Source: CAWARU01 sp963784575 (GTDB taxonomy: Bacteria; Pseudomonadota; Gammaproteobacteria; UBA6186; Azoamicaceae). Taken from it: 64,000 nt of DNA. The stretch covers positions 744,001 through 808,000 of the forward strand of contig CAWARU010000001.1 in NCBI GenBank assembly GCA_963784575.1, in the 5' to 3' direction. The translations under genes were made by a program, and so were the position numbers. This document shows positions 55,609-64,000 of this stretch, piece by piece; positions within the stretch are counted from its first letter, which is position 1; every line of letters starts with the position of its first letter. Below the pieces are notes generated by a model that was not told where the DNA came from, did no database searches, and saw only the letters and a list, made by a program, of their open reading frames with translations.

Positions 55609-56988
55609 CTAACTTTTCCTCCTTTTCTTATCCCCATCGTTATCTCTCTTGGATCCTTCCGGAGTAGATGTGTTTGGGGCAGAGGAGGGTGTTGGAAAGC
55701 TCGGGCCGCCACTACTTTCTCCTTTAGGCCGAAAAGTGAATGTTACAGCACTTGCACTGTCCTCTGCAGATGTAGCAGAAGCCTCGGCAGTTGAAGATGC
55801 TGAAGCATGGCTTTCTGGTACCGGGATGTTTAGGGGAGCAATTCTTTTATCGCGTAACACAAGTAAACGCTGAGCCAATTCTTCCTCTTCAAAACTTCCT
55901 TCATCATAATGAACTTCTCTTCTTAAAACCCATCTACAAAGGGATGCATGAATACGTGTTTGATCTAGCCTGGTTGGAATAATATCTTTTCCAGGCACGC
56001 CAGTTACCCTTTCATCCAATTTTTTGTCTGGGGCTTTAAGGATTATATTTTCCCCTTGACGTATGAAAGTGAATCCTGCTCTAAGTGCAATACTAAGTTC
56101 CAAGGCAAAGGCTGAAGGACAAAAATTATCAGGTGGTTTATGATTGCGTGTGACTCCTTGAGGAAAATTTTCAGGCGGTGTTCTTTCTCGAATAACAGAT
56201 CTTAGCTCAAGTGGAACTTTATGCTTTAACAAAGCTAGAACCCAAGCAGCATTGAGTCCCCAGTTATGATCTTTCCAATTCCCAGGGGCATAAATCCGAG
56301 CATGTTCTACTGCCTCAGCATACTGCTTATGATCCAATTGAAAAAACTTACAACATGCAATATGTTTAACATCTCCAACTTGGCTATCCTGATTAAACCA
56401 TTTTTTTATAGCCTCTTTTCTATTGAAAGGAGGTATATCACTGTAGAGATGGGCAATTCTATCTTGAGCAATGAAAGCTTGATAAAGATTTACTTTAATC
56501 CGGTCTTCGTTTGTCATGACTGGTTTAGCTTCTAGATCAGCTTTTAGTTTCAGAATTGCAGCAGACAATCCTTCTAAATCCATTTCACTTGATATTAGCA
56601 TCTGAATGTCGGAATTGATCTCAAGACGAGCTCTATCATATGCTGAACCATAGGCGTTTCTTGCCTCTACTATTCGTGTGTCAGTGAGACTAAGACTAAC
56701 AGCAAAATTTATTTCTAACGGATGATTAAACCAACTTAGTATTGCATCGTTCGCTTGCGTTAATTCTCTTGGTGGGGGAGGTATGAAACCAAATAAGGAT
56801 TTTATTCCATCAGTGCTTATTAATGCCTGATAAAGACGTAATTTACTCCTGAGTGCGTCTGTCATCTTATCCGGTGGCAATGATTGTAGATCGATGATTC
56901 GCTTTTCAACTGCAGCAGTTAATGATTTTAAATCTATATCACTTGTTATTAGAGTTTGAATTTCAGCACAGACGTCTAGTCTTGCTTG
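55609..56988 (-). pseudogene. 3' part of a repeat-protein gene interrupted by a transposon
   Basis: Encodes two ~115-residue repeats (ARLDVCAEIQTLITSDIDLK and ARLEINSDIQMLISSEMDLE starts), a ~160-residue region without landmarks, and a Ser/Ala/Thr/Pro-rich tail ending in basic GDKKRRKS. The frame extends upstream to a TTG at 57003, but the first six codons are transposon sequence. Joined at GAA CAA G/CA AGA with 60328-60910 it gives one 652-codon frame. As it stands it lacks its promoter, start and first repeat. Confidence 0.85.
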
Positions 56989-57039
56989 TGTTACGTTCCG
57001 CAATAAATTAAATGATTCGTTTCGACCTAATTTAAGTGA

Positions 57040-57076
57040 AACAGTCAGCAGTTAAACCTACCTCGCTGACTGTTTT
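57040..57076. terminator. Probable terminator of the transposon operon
   Basis: AAACAGTCAGC and GCTGACTGTTTTTT form an 11-bp stem around a 15-base loop, just downstream of the last gene of the minus-strand operon; T-rich on the plus side, so it may work in both directions. Confidence 0.6.
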
Positions 57077-57084
57077 TTCAACAA

Positions 57085-57270
57085 TTAAAATGGATCGACT
57101 CCTTCAACCTCCTCGCATCCAAAACTTAAATTACTTTCTTCATCTGATGTCTTGGTATAGCGTCTAAGCTGCGGCATATAGTGATTTTCAAGCGCCAATA
57201 CAAAATCTTGCAAAAATTCCACAAGTTCATAAGCCGCTTCATCTGTTAGAGTAGGTGGTGTAAATAACAT
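57085..57270 (-). CDS. Small transposon-associated protein, 61 aa
   Basis: The ATG at 57270 has GAGGGAG about 6 bases upstream and is preferred over the ATG at 57285. The protein is acidic and helical (LTDEAAYELVEFLQDFVLAL) with no known domain. It follows the ATPase gene directly on the same strand, as the third gene of the transposition operon. Similar small ORFs often accompany such transposase and ATPase pairs. Function unknown. Confidence 0.65.
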   Translation of the reverse strand: MLFTPPTLTDEAAYELVEFLQDFVLALENHYMPQLRRYTKTSDEESNLSFGCEEVEGVDPF

Positions 57271-57281
57271 GATAATCTCCC

Positions 57282-58079
57282 TCATTGGAGTTCCTCTATT
57301 GCTGCCTTTAGAACTTCATCTGGAAGATGAGTCAATCCTTTCTTAGCGCCTATTCTCAATGCCCCTTGCAAAATTTTGCTGGCATGTCGCGGCTTTCCTT
57401 GTGAAGCCTGCCGCAACATCTCTATACCACTGTCAGAAAGCAATTTTATTTGGCTCCCAGCTTCCTTAAAGGCATAATCAATTAATGCTTGGAATCTCTC
57501 TCGTTCTATGATGGGTTTCAGAGTCACTTTTGCAGAAATTCGGCTGTATAACGCACTGTGCACCACCTTACTTAAAACTTGGCTAAGGGAGGGATGTCCT
57601 ACTAGCCATATTGTCATAATATCCCTGGAATCGAGCGCAAAATTCAGGAACGATGGTAAATCAATAAAAAATTCATGCGGCAAATTCTGGCTTTCGTCAA
57701 TGATCCAGATTGGCAAAATATTTTTCCCATCATATAGTTCTTGGACCCTATTCTTGATGCTTCTCCACAACACAGCACGGCGTGTTGATGGTTCTAACCC
57801 AAGCTCAATAGCAAGGCTACGATATAAATCCACCCGTCCAAAATCCGTTTCTGGCATGTAGATCACTTGATGAGTATGCGGGTTAATGTTTTGTGTTGCT
57901 TGGCGTAGCGCTGCGGTTTTACCAACTCCAGGTTCTCCTGTAAAGATACCAATCCCTGGATTATTCAATAGCCACTGAAATTTCTCTATGAAGTCACTAA
58001 ATTGCTGCCCGTCATCCCAGAAATTCTTAACTGCTTTTCCGATTGGAGTGTGGGTTAAACCAAAGTGTTTATTACTCAT
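57282..58079 (-). CDS. AAA ATPase, TniB/MuB/ExeA-like transposition regulator
   Basis: 265 residues from the ATG at 58079, which has AGGAG seven bases upstream. Walker A is GEPGVGKTA (~40-48), Walker B PIWIIDESQNLP, and sensor-type VGHPSLSQVL follows. This is the TnsC/TniB/MuB group that binds target DNA, activates the transposase and gives target immunity. The start overlaps the transposase stop, so the two are translationally coupled. Confidence 0.9.
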   Translation of the reverse strand: MSNKHFGLTHTPIGKAVKNFWDDGQQFSDFIEKFQWLLNNPGIGIFTGEPGVGKTAALRQATQNINPHTHQVIYMPETDFGRVDLYRSLAIELGLEPSTRRAVLWRSIKNRVQELYDGKNILPIWIIDESQNLPHEFFIDLPSFLNFALDSRDIMTIWLVGHPSLSQVLSKVVHSALYSRISAKVTLKPIIERERFQALIDYAFKEAGSQIKLLSDSGIEMLRQASQGKPRHASKILQGALRIGAKKGLTHLPDEVLKAAIEELQ

Positions 58080-59418
58080 CTTCATCTCCTATTACATGTA
58101 CTCTTAAAGAATTTGTATAATTTTCTAATGCGAGTTCAACCATATTAAATGCTTTTTTGTTCTCCAGCAGTTCCTGTTGCTTTTGGGGTCTTATCCTTCG
58201 TCTGTCGAGATTCGCAATAGGATCTAGTTTAGTGACTGCCCCTAAAAATTCCCCTGACTGGGACTCCACACGGATGGCTTCTTTTCGATGCGGATCAGTC
58301 ACAAGAAACACTGTTCTGCCTGAAAGTTCATAAGGAACCTCAAACATATTTCCTTCAAAGCTAACAGTGCTATCTTTTCTGACAGTTCGTTTATGGCGGT
58401 GATAAAAAATTTCATCTAATTTGGTAGTAAAAGACCCGAGAGGCCGAACATGAATAATATCTTTCCGCCATCTTTCCATCGGCGTTAATCCCTGAAGAGC
58501 GCTATGCACTTGTTGGTGATATTCGCCTTCTATCCATGCCCAGAGACGTTCATTTAAATCTTGCAAATCGCGTAATTGAGAAGTATCTAGTTCATTTAGA
58601 AAATCGCTTCTAAATCTTCCGTGCCATTTTTCAAGTTTACCCTTACCCTGCGGGGCATATGGGCGACAATAAATTAGACGGACTTCAAGACGTGCACAAA
58701 TTTCCTGCAAAGTTCTGGAACGATAAGCCGCCCCGTTGTCCACGACTAACTTCTTAGGTAATCCTCGTTTCAATATCGCTTGCTTCAGAACTCCCTCGAT
58801 ATCAAGTGCTGTCTCAGCGAGACAAAAGGCGCTGTGCGCAATTAGACGCGATGCATCATCCATTAAGGTCACCAAATAAGCTTTCCTAAGCCTTTTGCCA
58901 ACGGGAACCGATGGACCATGCAAGACATCTCCATACCAGATGTCGCCGCACTTTTCAGCACAGAAGCTGCGATGTTCAATAGTGACTGCAGGTTCTTCAA
59001 GGCGTCGGGATAATCCTACGCTTTTTAACAATCGGTAAATGCTCGAGCGCGACAGCTCACCGATGGCTGAAACTCCAGATAACTCTAACACGCGTTTAAT
59101 ACCCGATATTGAGCGCTTTTTATTCTCTGATTTACATTTCAGAATAGCTTCTTGATATTCCTTCTTTAGCTTTGTTTTGCCGCAGTCGCGACGCATCTTA
59201 GGAGCCAATGCTTCTATACCGCCCCGCTTCCAATTGTAATACCAATGCTCAATGGCATATTCAGTCACGCGATTCCTATCTGAGCCTGGAATATCATAAC
59301 TCTTGGCTGCCAGTTCACGAATAATGCGTTTTAGTTCACCTCGCTCCAATTTCTCACGGCTAGCCAACGGTCCCAGCACAGATAACCGAAACAATGCTAA
59401 GGGTGGAATTTTGTTCAT
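58072..59418 (-). CDS. DDE transposase, Mu/Tn7 TnsB-like (rve integrase core)
   Basis: 448 residues from the ATG at 59418, preceded by AGGAGG. The N-terminal ~145 residues are helix-turn-helix DNA-binding domains. The integrase core has D in WYGDVLHGP, D in VVDNGAAYRS and E in GKGKLEKWHG, with the expected spacing. A C-terminal Mu-type beta-barrel domain follows (FYHRHKRTVRKDSTVSFEG). It catalyses cut or copy transposition with the ATPase. The frame is intact and the element may be functional. Confidence 0.93.
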   Translation of the reverse strand: MNKIPPLALFRLSVLGPLASREKLERGELKRIIRELAAKSYDIPGSDRNRVTEYAIEHWYYNWKRGGIEALAPKMRRDCGKTKLKKEYQEAILKCKSENKKRSISGIKRVLELSGVSAIGELSRSSIYRLLKSVGLSRRLEEPAVTIEHRSFCAEKCGDIWYGDVLHGPSVPVGKRLRKAYLVTLMDDASRLIAHSAFCLAETALDIEGVLKQAILKRGLPKKLVVDNGAAYRSRTLQEICARLEVRLIYCRPYAPQGKGKLEKWHGRFRSDFLNELDTSQLRDLQDLNERLWAWIEGEYHQQVHSALQGLTPMERWRKDIIHVRPLGSFTTKLDEIFYHRHKRTVRKDSTVSFEGNMFEVPYELSGRTVFLVTDPHRKEAIRVESQSGEFLGAVTKLDPIANLDRRRIRPQKQQELLENKKAFNMVELALENYTNSLRVHVIGDEDE

Positions 59419-59563
59419 ATTCGCCTCCTGTAACACAAAAAACTAAAGTGTCCCAGAAAAATGGGCTGCAATAACAGTGGCGAAAGTGTGTGTTTATGTT
59501 TTAAATCTTCATTTTGACTGTCTCACTTAAATTTAGGTTTAAAATAGCTTGAAATAACTTTAA
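59419..59563. other. Transposon internal spacer with inverted end-like repeat
   Basis: Contains the GACTGTCTCACTTAAATTTA segment at about 59517-59536 that is the inverse of 57027-57048. Either an internal transposase-binding site or the end of an inner, older element carrying only the transposase operon. Confidence 0.5.
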
Positions 59564-60109
59564 TCATGGGATGACTTCCCCAGCACAATAAATCCAGAAC
59601 ATTGCATCGGATAATGACATTTGTGCTAGACAAGCTTTCCAGAAAATACAGAATGACTCAGCGCTTCTTCCTAGGTCTGGAGCTCTACTCTTCAAATGCA
59701 AGGAATGTATCGGAAACATAGTTCGAAGGCGCAGCTCCCAGCGCGCTATTGTGCTTCTGACTGGAGGCGTCTTACTTGCGATGTACCGCAGGGAATGTTC
59801 CAAAATATCCAGTGACAATACAAGCTGCTGCACTGACCAGAGGTACCACCTTCTGGGAGAAATGCAATTTGGTAATACTGAACAAGTACGACGACAGTGT
59901 TTGCAAAAAAATCTTGGAATCAAGACAGGATTTAGAGAATCTTCGCAGTGATTCTCTCTGTCTGCTTTGCGTTCGCGAAAACCATGGCATCTTAATCCTG
60001 CTTTACCGCAGTATCCGCATTTAGAGGGTCGAAAGGGTTTTGACCCATGCTGATAGATAAATTCAACATATTCTACAAGTGAATTAAAGAACCGCGCTAT
60101 AATTAACAT
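59564..60109 (-). CDS. Zinc-finger transposon-associated protein (DUF6431-like), 181 aa
   Basis: The ATG at 60109 has GGAGAG nine bases upstream and is preferred to the upstream one at 60205. CGYCGKAGLRCHGF and FFCKHCRRTCSVLPNCIS give two CxxC pairs, a zinc-ribbon layout. A helical region follows (RWYLWSVQQLVLSLDIL). I associate this layout with DUF6431-type proteins that accompany transposase/ATPase transposons; the family name is from memory and not tested. It could help in target choice or DNA binding. It is on the same strand, upstream of the transposase. Confidence 0.7.
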   Translation of the reverse strand: MLIIARFFNSLVEYVEFIYQHGSKPFRPSKCGYCGKAGLRCHGFRERKADRENHCEDSLNPVLIPRFFCKHCRRTCSVLPNCISPRRWYLWSVQQLVLSLDILEHSLRYIASKTPPVRSTIARWELRLRTMFPIHSLHLKSRAPDLGRSAESFCIFWKACLAQMSLSDAMFWIYCAGEVIP

Positions 60110-60327
60110 GATTGATCTCTCCTTTTTTTTAATCCACTTATTTTGAGAGGAGGATCTCTGATCTGTTCCTTCAAAATATTTAGAGAGATCAATCACTATT
60201 AACAATAGGTGTATATAATAATAAATAAATTTTGTTTCGTGGTATTTTAAGGAATGCTGAATTATAAGATTTAATTTATCGCGAAATGAAACTGCTTCTT
60301 CTGCCTAAAATAAATTGATACATAACA

Positions 60328-60910
60328 CTTGTTCATATTCTCCTTTTACTTTATTCTCTACCGATATCAACCCGGGATCTGTAAGACTTACACCCCTACA
60401 ATACAATAGCTCATTCTCATGCTTAAACCACGCATCAATACTCATTTTGATTGTATTCAGATCCGGGGCATGAGAATTATTGAACAAAGATCTTATTCTA
60501 TCGTCAGTCATAAACTGTTCATAAAGTTCCAATTGAATTTGTTCTTCCTTATCTCGTGATCTTATTCGCAACAAATCTGCTTTTTTATTTGCAAATACAG
60601 CGAAGAATTCTTTTAAATCCGAATCAGAAGTTACAATATTGAGTAAGTGATCGCGAATTTCTCCACGACCTTGGAGATATTCTGCTTGTAAATTCTCTTC
60701 ATCTTTAACTGAATACAAAAAAGCAGGTCCACTGTTTCGCATCTGTTTATATTGATCTTTTGCTTTCTTAAAACGAGCTATAGCAGGAGCGTCATCTCCT
60801 GCAACATCCATAGATATCTTTCTAAACATATTTTTCAAAGGTTCGGATAAGGCAGTAAATTCGACCTGACGTTCTAATGCTTCACTTAAATCTGATACAA
60901 TAACAGCCAT
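60328..60910 (-). pseudogene. 5' part of the repeat-protein gene interrupted by the transposon
   Basis: Begins MAVIVSDLSEALERQVEF at 60910 and encodes 194 codons plus one base up to the transposon end. Residues ~81-194 are the first of the ~115-residue repeats (LNIVTSDSDLKEFFAVF, LELYEQFMTDDRIRSLF, IDAWFKHE, VSLTDPGLI). The apparent frame runs into the transposon for seven more codons (VLCINLF) and stops at 60305. A truncated 201-residue product could still be made. Confidence 0.85.
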
Positions 60911-61080
60911 ATATGACTTTATGATTTTTGCCAGTTTATTATCTTTTTTAAGTATAGATGTATTTTTTATTTATAGTAATAATGTATTTAAATTAAACTA
61001 GGTCAACTCTTCTCAATAATCCTGAAGATCAGTATATTCGTTTAACTACACATTAAATGTTGCTTTATTGCACATGATTG

Positions 61081-61108
61081 CACATATGTGTAAACACATA
61101 TGTGTAAA
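61081..61108. repeat. Tandem 14-bp palindromic repeat
   Basis: Two perfect copies of CACATATGTGTAAA, each containing the palindrome CACATATGTG, 36 bp after the end of the large ankyrin gene and upstream of the interrupted gene. Could be an operator or part of a terminator. Confidence 0.7.
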
Positions 61109-61143
61109 TATGAATATTTCATGCGTAAAGTCTTTGTGCTTTT

Positions 61144-64000
61144 TCAGTAGAATTTTCTTGTTACCGTCAGCTTTGTAGTTTGTGGGGTTTCAGATGCGTG
61201 ATCAAATCCGAGCAAGATGGCTGGACTAGCAGCTGAAGATTTTTGTGTGAACCTAAGCTCTATGCTCTCACTTTCTGGTATTTGCAACAAAGGATGATTT
61301 GGATCAAAAGCACTTAAAGCTTGTTTGAGTTGTAGAATTGCCTTCTTCTGATCAAGAATAGTCTTCGCCATGTCCTTTTCCTGAACTGCTAGGCGTGAAC
61401 CCATTTCCTCTTCAGTTCTGATGTTTTCTTCTCGAATTATCTTTAGCAAAGCTAGAAAAGAGCTAGAGTCCTTGAAATCTTTGAATTTTGGGATGCCCTG
61501 CAGATTGCGGCTGCCCTCCTTGCCAGTGCATCTAGTATATGCAATGATCATGTTTGGAAGAGCGCTATTTTCATCTTCATCCCCAAATTCCGCGTGGACG
61601 AGGTGAGCTAAGGTTTTCTCGAGAATGAGATTTTTATTATGCTCACTCTGAAGATCTGTATCCAATGAATCCTGATCTTCCTCCAAAGAAAGAGCTTGCG
61701 ATTTAAGGCTTTTTTCAGATGGAACAGATGCTTGAGATACTACAGATGTTTTAGAAAAAGTGGAAGCACCTTTATCCGAAGCACTAATGCTAATGTCGCT
61801 TTCTGCTTCTTTCTTCGATAGAGCACCAATGCCTATATTTAATCGAGCAGAAAGTTCCGATATTTCATTCAGAAACAATCTTATAATTTCTTTTTCCTTA
61901 TCATAATTCGCAAAATTAAAATAGAGGATGAGTTCAGGATATTGCAAAACCAACCTATACATAATACGATTTGCCTGCCTAAACGCCTCTTCACTACTTT
62001 TGTCAACTTGCTTTAGTATCCTATACGCATGCATAGGCGCAAGCGGCCTTTCTTCTGGCGATGCCAGTATTGCTCCCAAACGCAAGCACATTTTTGCAGG
62101 TACTTTTTTGCAGTTTATCAATTCTTCCATTGCTTCTTTGTCATCAGGCAGTATTTCGTCTTTGAGCCTCGCAATCTTCATGTTCAACTCTTGCGATGCT
62201 GCAATACAGTCTGGAAGCAACATGCTTAACTCCTTTGCAAAATTTCCCAGCTCTCCCCATAGTTCCGTCTCTGCTTTTAGCCGCTCAGTCTCAAATTCAC
62301 TTTCTTTCCAGCGTAAAAGAATTTGAAATCCCTTGTATATTTCCTCTATTAATGAAGCCGACCTGGAGCAGTTTAAAGTGGTTCTCAGCAATGGGTCTGG
62401 ATTGGTTTCAAGATATTTCATACCCAAAGTATATGCTGTCTCACCCTTTTTATTAGTAATGTTGATATTTGGATCTGTTTCCAGCAATTGCAGGAGATAC
62501 GCTCGATTTTTTCTGTGAATAGCAATATGTAAAGGAGTATCTAGGCTCTCCGGGTGACGAACATTTATTGCATTGCCTAAAATACCAATATATCGCTGCA
62601 AATTTAATTTTGATTCTAGAGTAGTATGCTTTGATGGAACTTCCTCAGCTATCAGTTTAAATATTTCCCGAGTGGCATTATGGAATTCAATTTTTTCAAT
62701 AGTCCATCGTCCATTTGATTCAATAAAAGGATATGCACCCAAGCACAAGAGAAGTTTTGCAGACTCAATGTTTGGACGAGGAAGAAGTTGTGGCCCCCGC
62801 ATCCAAATTTCCTGTAAAAGCACAGTATCCATGACAAATTTTGCATTCATCCTCAAATCTTTATGGATAAGCTGTTTATTAATCAAAAAATTTAATATCT
62901 CTACTTTATTGAACTGTATCAAATTCTTTGTAACAGACCGCCAATCCCAATCTTCCGATTTGCTGAGAAAAGAAATTCCGGGCATCACAAATTTATTTGA
63001 AAGAAAAATTGCAATTTCAAGATCCCCTTGCACAAGAGCAGCTTCTAAGGCATGTAAAAGTATTCTGTCTCTCCGAGGATGTGTTGCGGAGAGGCAAGTT
63101 ACAAAATGCTTAACTAACTTCATACAGCCTACCCTTGCTGCATCACTTAGGAATGTATCAGCTCGCTCATTATCGAGCAGAAATTCATTTGACATTTTTA
63201 ATATTTTGTCACCAAAGATATCGTGATAGTTCAGTATTGCAAAATTCAATGCTGAATAATTAAAACAATAATGATTAGTTTTTTCATGAAGATAAGAGCG
63301 TGCAAATCTAAATAAAATTGCCCCACCTAATAGAGCCATCAATTCTTCAATTTCTTTCAGGTGTTTGTGTCTTTCTGCTTTATCAGGACCCATACGCATA
63401 AATTGATAGAATTTATAAGCGCTATTGTGAAAATCCTTTGTTTCCTTAACTCGTGCTCTTGTGTCTGCATCAAGCTTGCTTTCATCTGCAGCAATTTCTG
63501 AGATTCGATGAGTCATTTCAGAACCATTGCTATATAATAATTTCAATGCTTCCACATTTCCAGACTCGATCGCAAGCTCTACCGCAGACAAATTTCTTTC
63601 ATCATAACCATAGTCTCCAACAGAAGGAACTCGAGCAGCCAAAGGCAATAAATAGCTCAACACCTCCATTTTGTTATACCGAACAGCAAGCGAAATTGCA
63701 GTATGGCCAGCTTTTCGGAATGTACCACTATGTTCAGAAGTAGGAATTATGATTTCGGTATCCCCTGAATGGCGTGCAGGTTTAACTGCTTTTTCAATAA
63801 TATACTTACTTGGTAGAGGATTTTGCTTATTCTGCATCAGAAATTTGATGATTTCGAGATGCCCTGCGGCAGCGGCCTCCCGGAGTGCTGAAGTGCATTC
63901 TGCTAAGAATAACTTGGGAGGATTATTTAAATCTCCTTGTCTGAAATGTTCGAATAATTCCTGAAATATTTCAAGGTCGCCAACCTGAGCACCGAGAGAT
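61144..64000 (-). CDS. Large ankyrin-repeat protein (5' end outside window)
   Basis: The frame stays open from the stop at 61144 to the right edge, so the ATG at 63837 is internal: upstream codons still read ankyrin (SALREAAAAGHLEIIKFL). At least 951 residues. Ankyrin units include GHTAISLAVRYNKMEVLSYLL, NLSAVELAIESGNVEALKLL, LLHALEAALVQGDLEIAIFL and DTPLHIAIHRKNRAYLLQLL. The C-terminal ~350 residues are helical, with a Ser-rich stretch (SKTSVVSQASVPSEKS) and an ending TVTRKFY. No secretion signal can be judged. Effector-type protein by analogy with Legionellales ankyrin proteins. Confidence 0.88.
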   Translation of the reverse strand, partial: SLGAQVGDLEIFQELFEHFRQGDLNNPPKLFLAECTSALREAAAAGHLEIIKFLMQNKQNPLPSKYIIEKAVKPARHSGDTEIIIPTSEHSGTFRKAGHTAISLAVRYNKMEVLSYLLPLAARVPSVGDYGYDERNLSAVELAIESGNVEALKLLYSNGSEMTHRISEIAADESKLDADTRARVKETKDFHNSAYKFYQFMRMGPDKAERHKHLKEIEELMALLGGAILFRFARSYLHEKTNHYCFNYSALNFAILNYHDIFGDKILKMSNEFLLDNERADTFLSDAARVGCMKLVKHFVTCLSATHPRRDRILLHALEAALVQGDLEIAIFLSNKFVMPGISFLSKSEDWDWRSVTKNLIQFNKVEILNFLINKQLIHKDLRMNAKFVMDTVLLQEIWMRGPQLLPRPNIESAKLLLCLGAYPFIESNGRWTIEKIEFHNATREIFKLIAEEVPSKHTTLESKLNLQRYIGILGNAINVRHPESLDTPLHIAIHRKNRAYLLQLLETDPNINITNKKGETAYTLGMKYLETNPDPLLRTTLNCSRSASLIEEIYKGFQILLRWKESEFETERLKAETELWGELGNFAKELSMLLPDCIAASQELNMKIARLKDEILPDDKEAMEELINCKKVPAKMCLRLGAILASPEERPLAPMHAYRILKQVDKSSEEAFRQANRIMYRLVLQYPELILYFNFANYDKEKEIIRLFLNEISELSARLNIGIGALSKKEAESDISISASDKGASTFSKTSVVSQASVPSEKSLKSQALSLEEDQDSLDTDLQSEHNKNLILEKTLAHLVHAEFGDEDENSALPNMIIAYTRCTGKEGSRNLQGIPKFKDFKDSSSFLALLKIIREENIRTEEEMGSRLAVQEKDMAKTILDQKKAILQLKQALSAFDPNHPLLQIPESESIELRFTQKSSAASPAILLGFDHASETPQTTKLTVTRKFY

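Larger units (their letters stand above)
56989..60327 (-). mobile_element. Mu/Tn7-like transposon, about 3.34 kb
   Basis: The ends read TGTTACG at 56989 and CATAACA at 60327 (7-bp inverted repeats, one mismatch, TGT...ACA type). They are flanked by CTTG(T) at 56985-56989 and at 60328-60332, a 4-5 bp target duplication. An internal end repeat CGCRATAAATTAAAT occurs at 56999-57013 and, inverted, at 60269-60283. Another inverted pair (ACCTAA-TTTAAGTGARACAGTC) lies at about 57025-57048 and 59514-59540. Cargo: DDE transposase, AAA ATPase, a 61-residue protein and a zinc-finger protein. Multiple end repeats suggest several transposase-binding sites, as in Mu and Tn7. Confidence 0.88.

Overview
The window looks like the chromosome of an AT-rich gammaproteobacterium with an intracellular, Legionellales-like lifestyle (Legionella/Coxiella/Berkiella type). 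This is inferred from two things. The core genes are of gammaproteobacterial type: a Ccm operon, SohB, FliA, a FleQ-type regulator, and LysC-DapA. Around them sit many large proteins with eukaryotic-like repeats or folds: ankyrin, Sel1, an F-box-like segment, a deaminase-like fold and a possible cysteine-peptidase-like region. The species cannot be named from the sequence alone.

Layout: 1-5191 is the N-terminal 1,730 residues of a giant protein (minus strand) that runs off the left edge. 5.5-7.2 kb holds a single-domain response regulator and a FabH-type ketoacyl synthase, followed by a REP-like hairpin cluster. 7.4-15.9 kb is a minus-strand cytochrome c maturation operon in the order ccmABCDEFG, then a short CcmI-like gene and an 810-residue membrane protein. 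No CcmH is present, and ccmD is a 57-codon gene. 16-21.5 kb holds sohB, an unknown membrane protein, fliA, a LysM-L,D-transpeptidase, a STAS protein and a FleQ-like activator that lacks its N-terminal domain. 21.8-28.6 kb holds a 1,623-residue protein with a PEP-synthase-like ATP-grasp and phosphohistidine front end, a nitrilase-family enzyme and a dienelactone-hydrolase-family enzyme. 28.6-33 kb holds an unknown protein, dapA, lysC (with an in-frame 9-bp tandem repeat) and an aldehyde dehydrogenase. 33-37.7 kb is effector-like and transporter genes.

From 38.1 kb the window becomes an accessory region. A tRNA-Arg(CCT) at 38081-38157 has its 3' part repeated at 48709-48762 (54 bp, 51 identical). 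The two copies, each with a nearby identical 27-bp sequence, bracket a 10.6-kb island. The island carries F-box-like, ankyrin and Sel1 proteins, three copies (one intact) of a HigBA-like toxin-antitoxin module, a broken Fic-type gene, an IS110/IS1111 element sitting exactly inside a 57-bp palindrome, and copies of a second palindromic repeat (GGGGTCAGGG family). Beyond it lie an amine oxidase, an Ada protein with a C-terminal frameshift, a Nudix hydrolase, a putative HxE/CxxC deaminase, a frameshifted and truncated tyrosine integrase, ankyrin proteins, and a 3.3-kb Mu/Tn7-like transposon.

The transposon interrupted one long gene. Removing it with one copy of its 4-5 bp target duplication restores a 652-codon frame with three ~115-residue repeats. 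The right edge is inside another large ankyrin gene. Overall, a conserved core backbone (left half) is joined to a repeat-driven, partly decaying effector and mobile-element region (right half).
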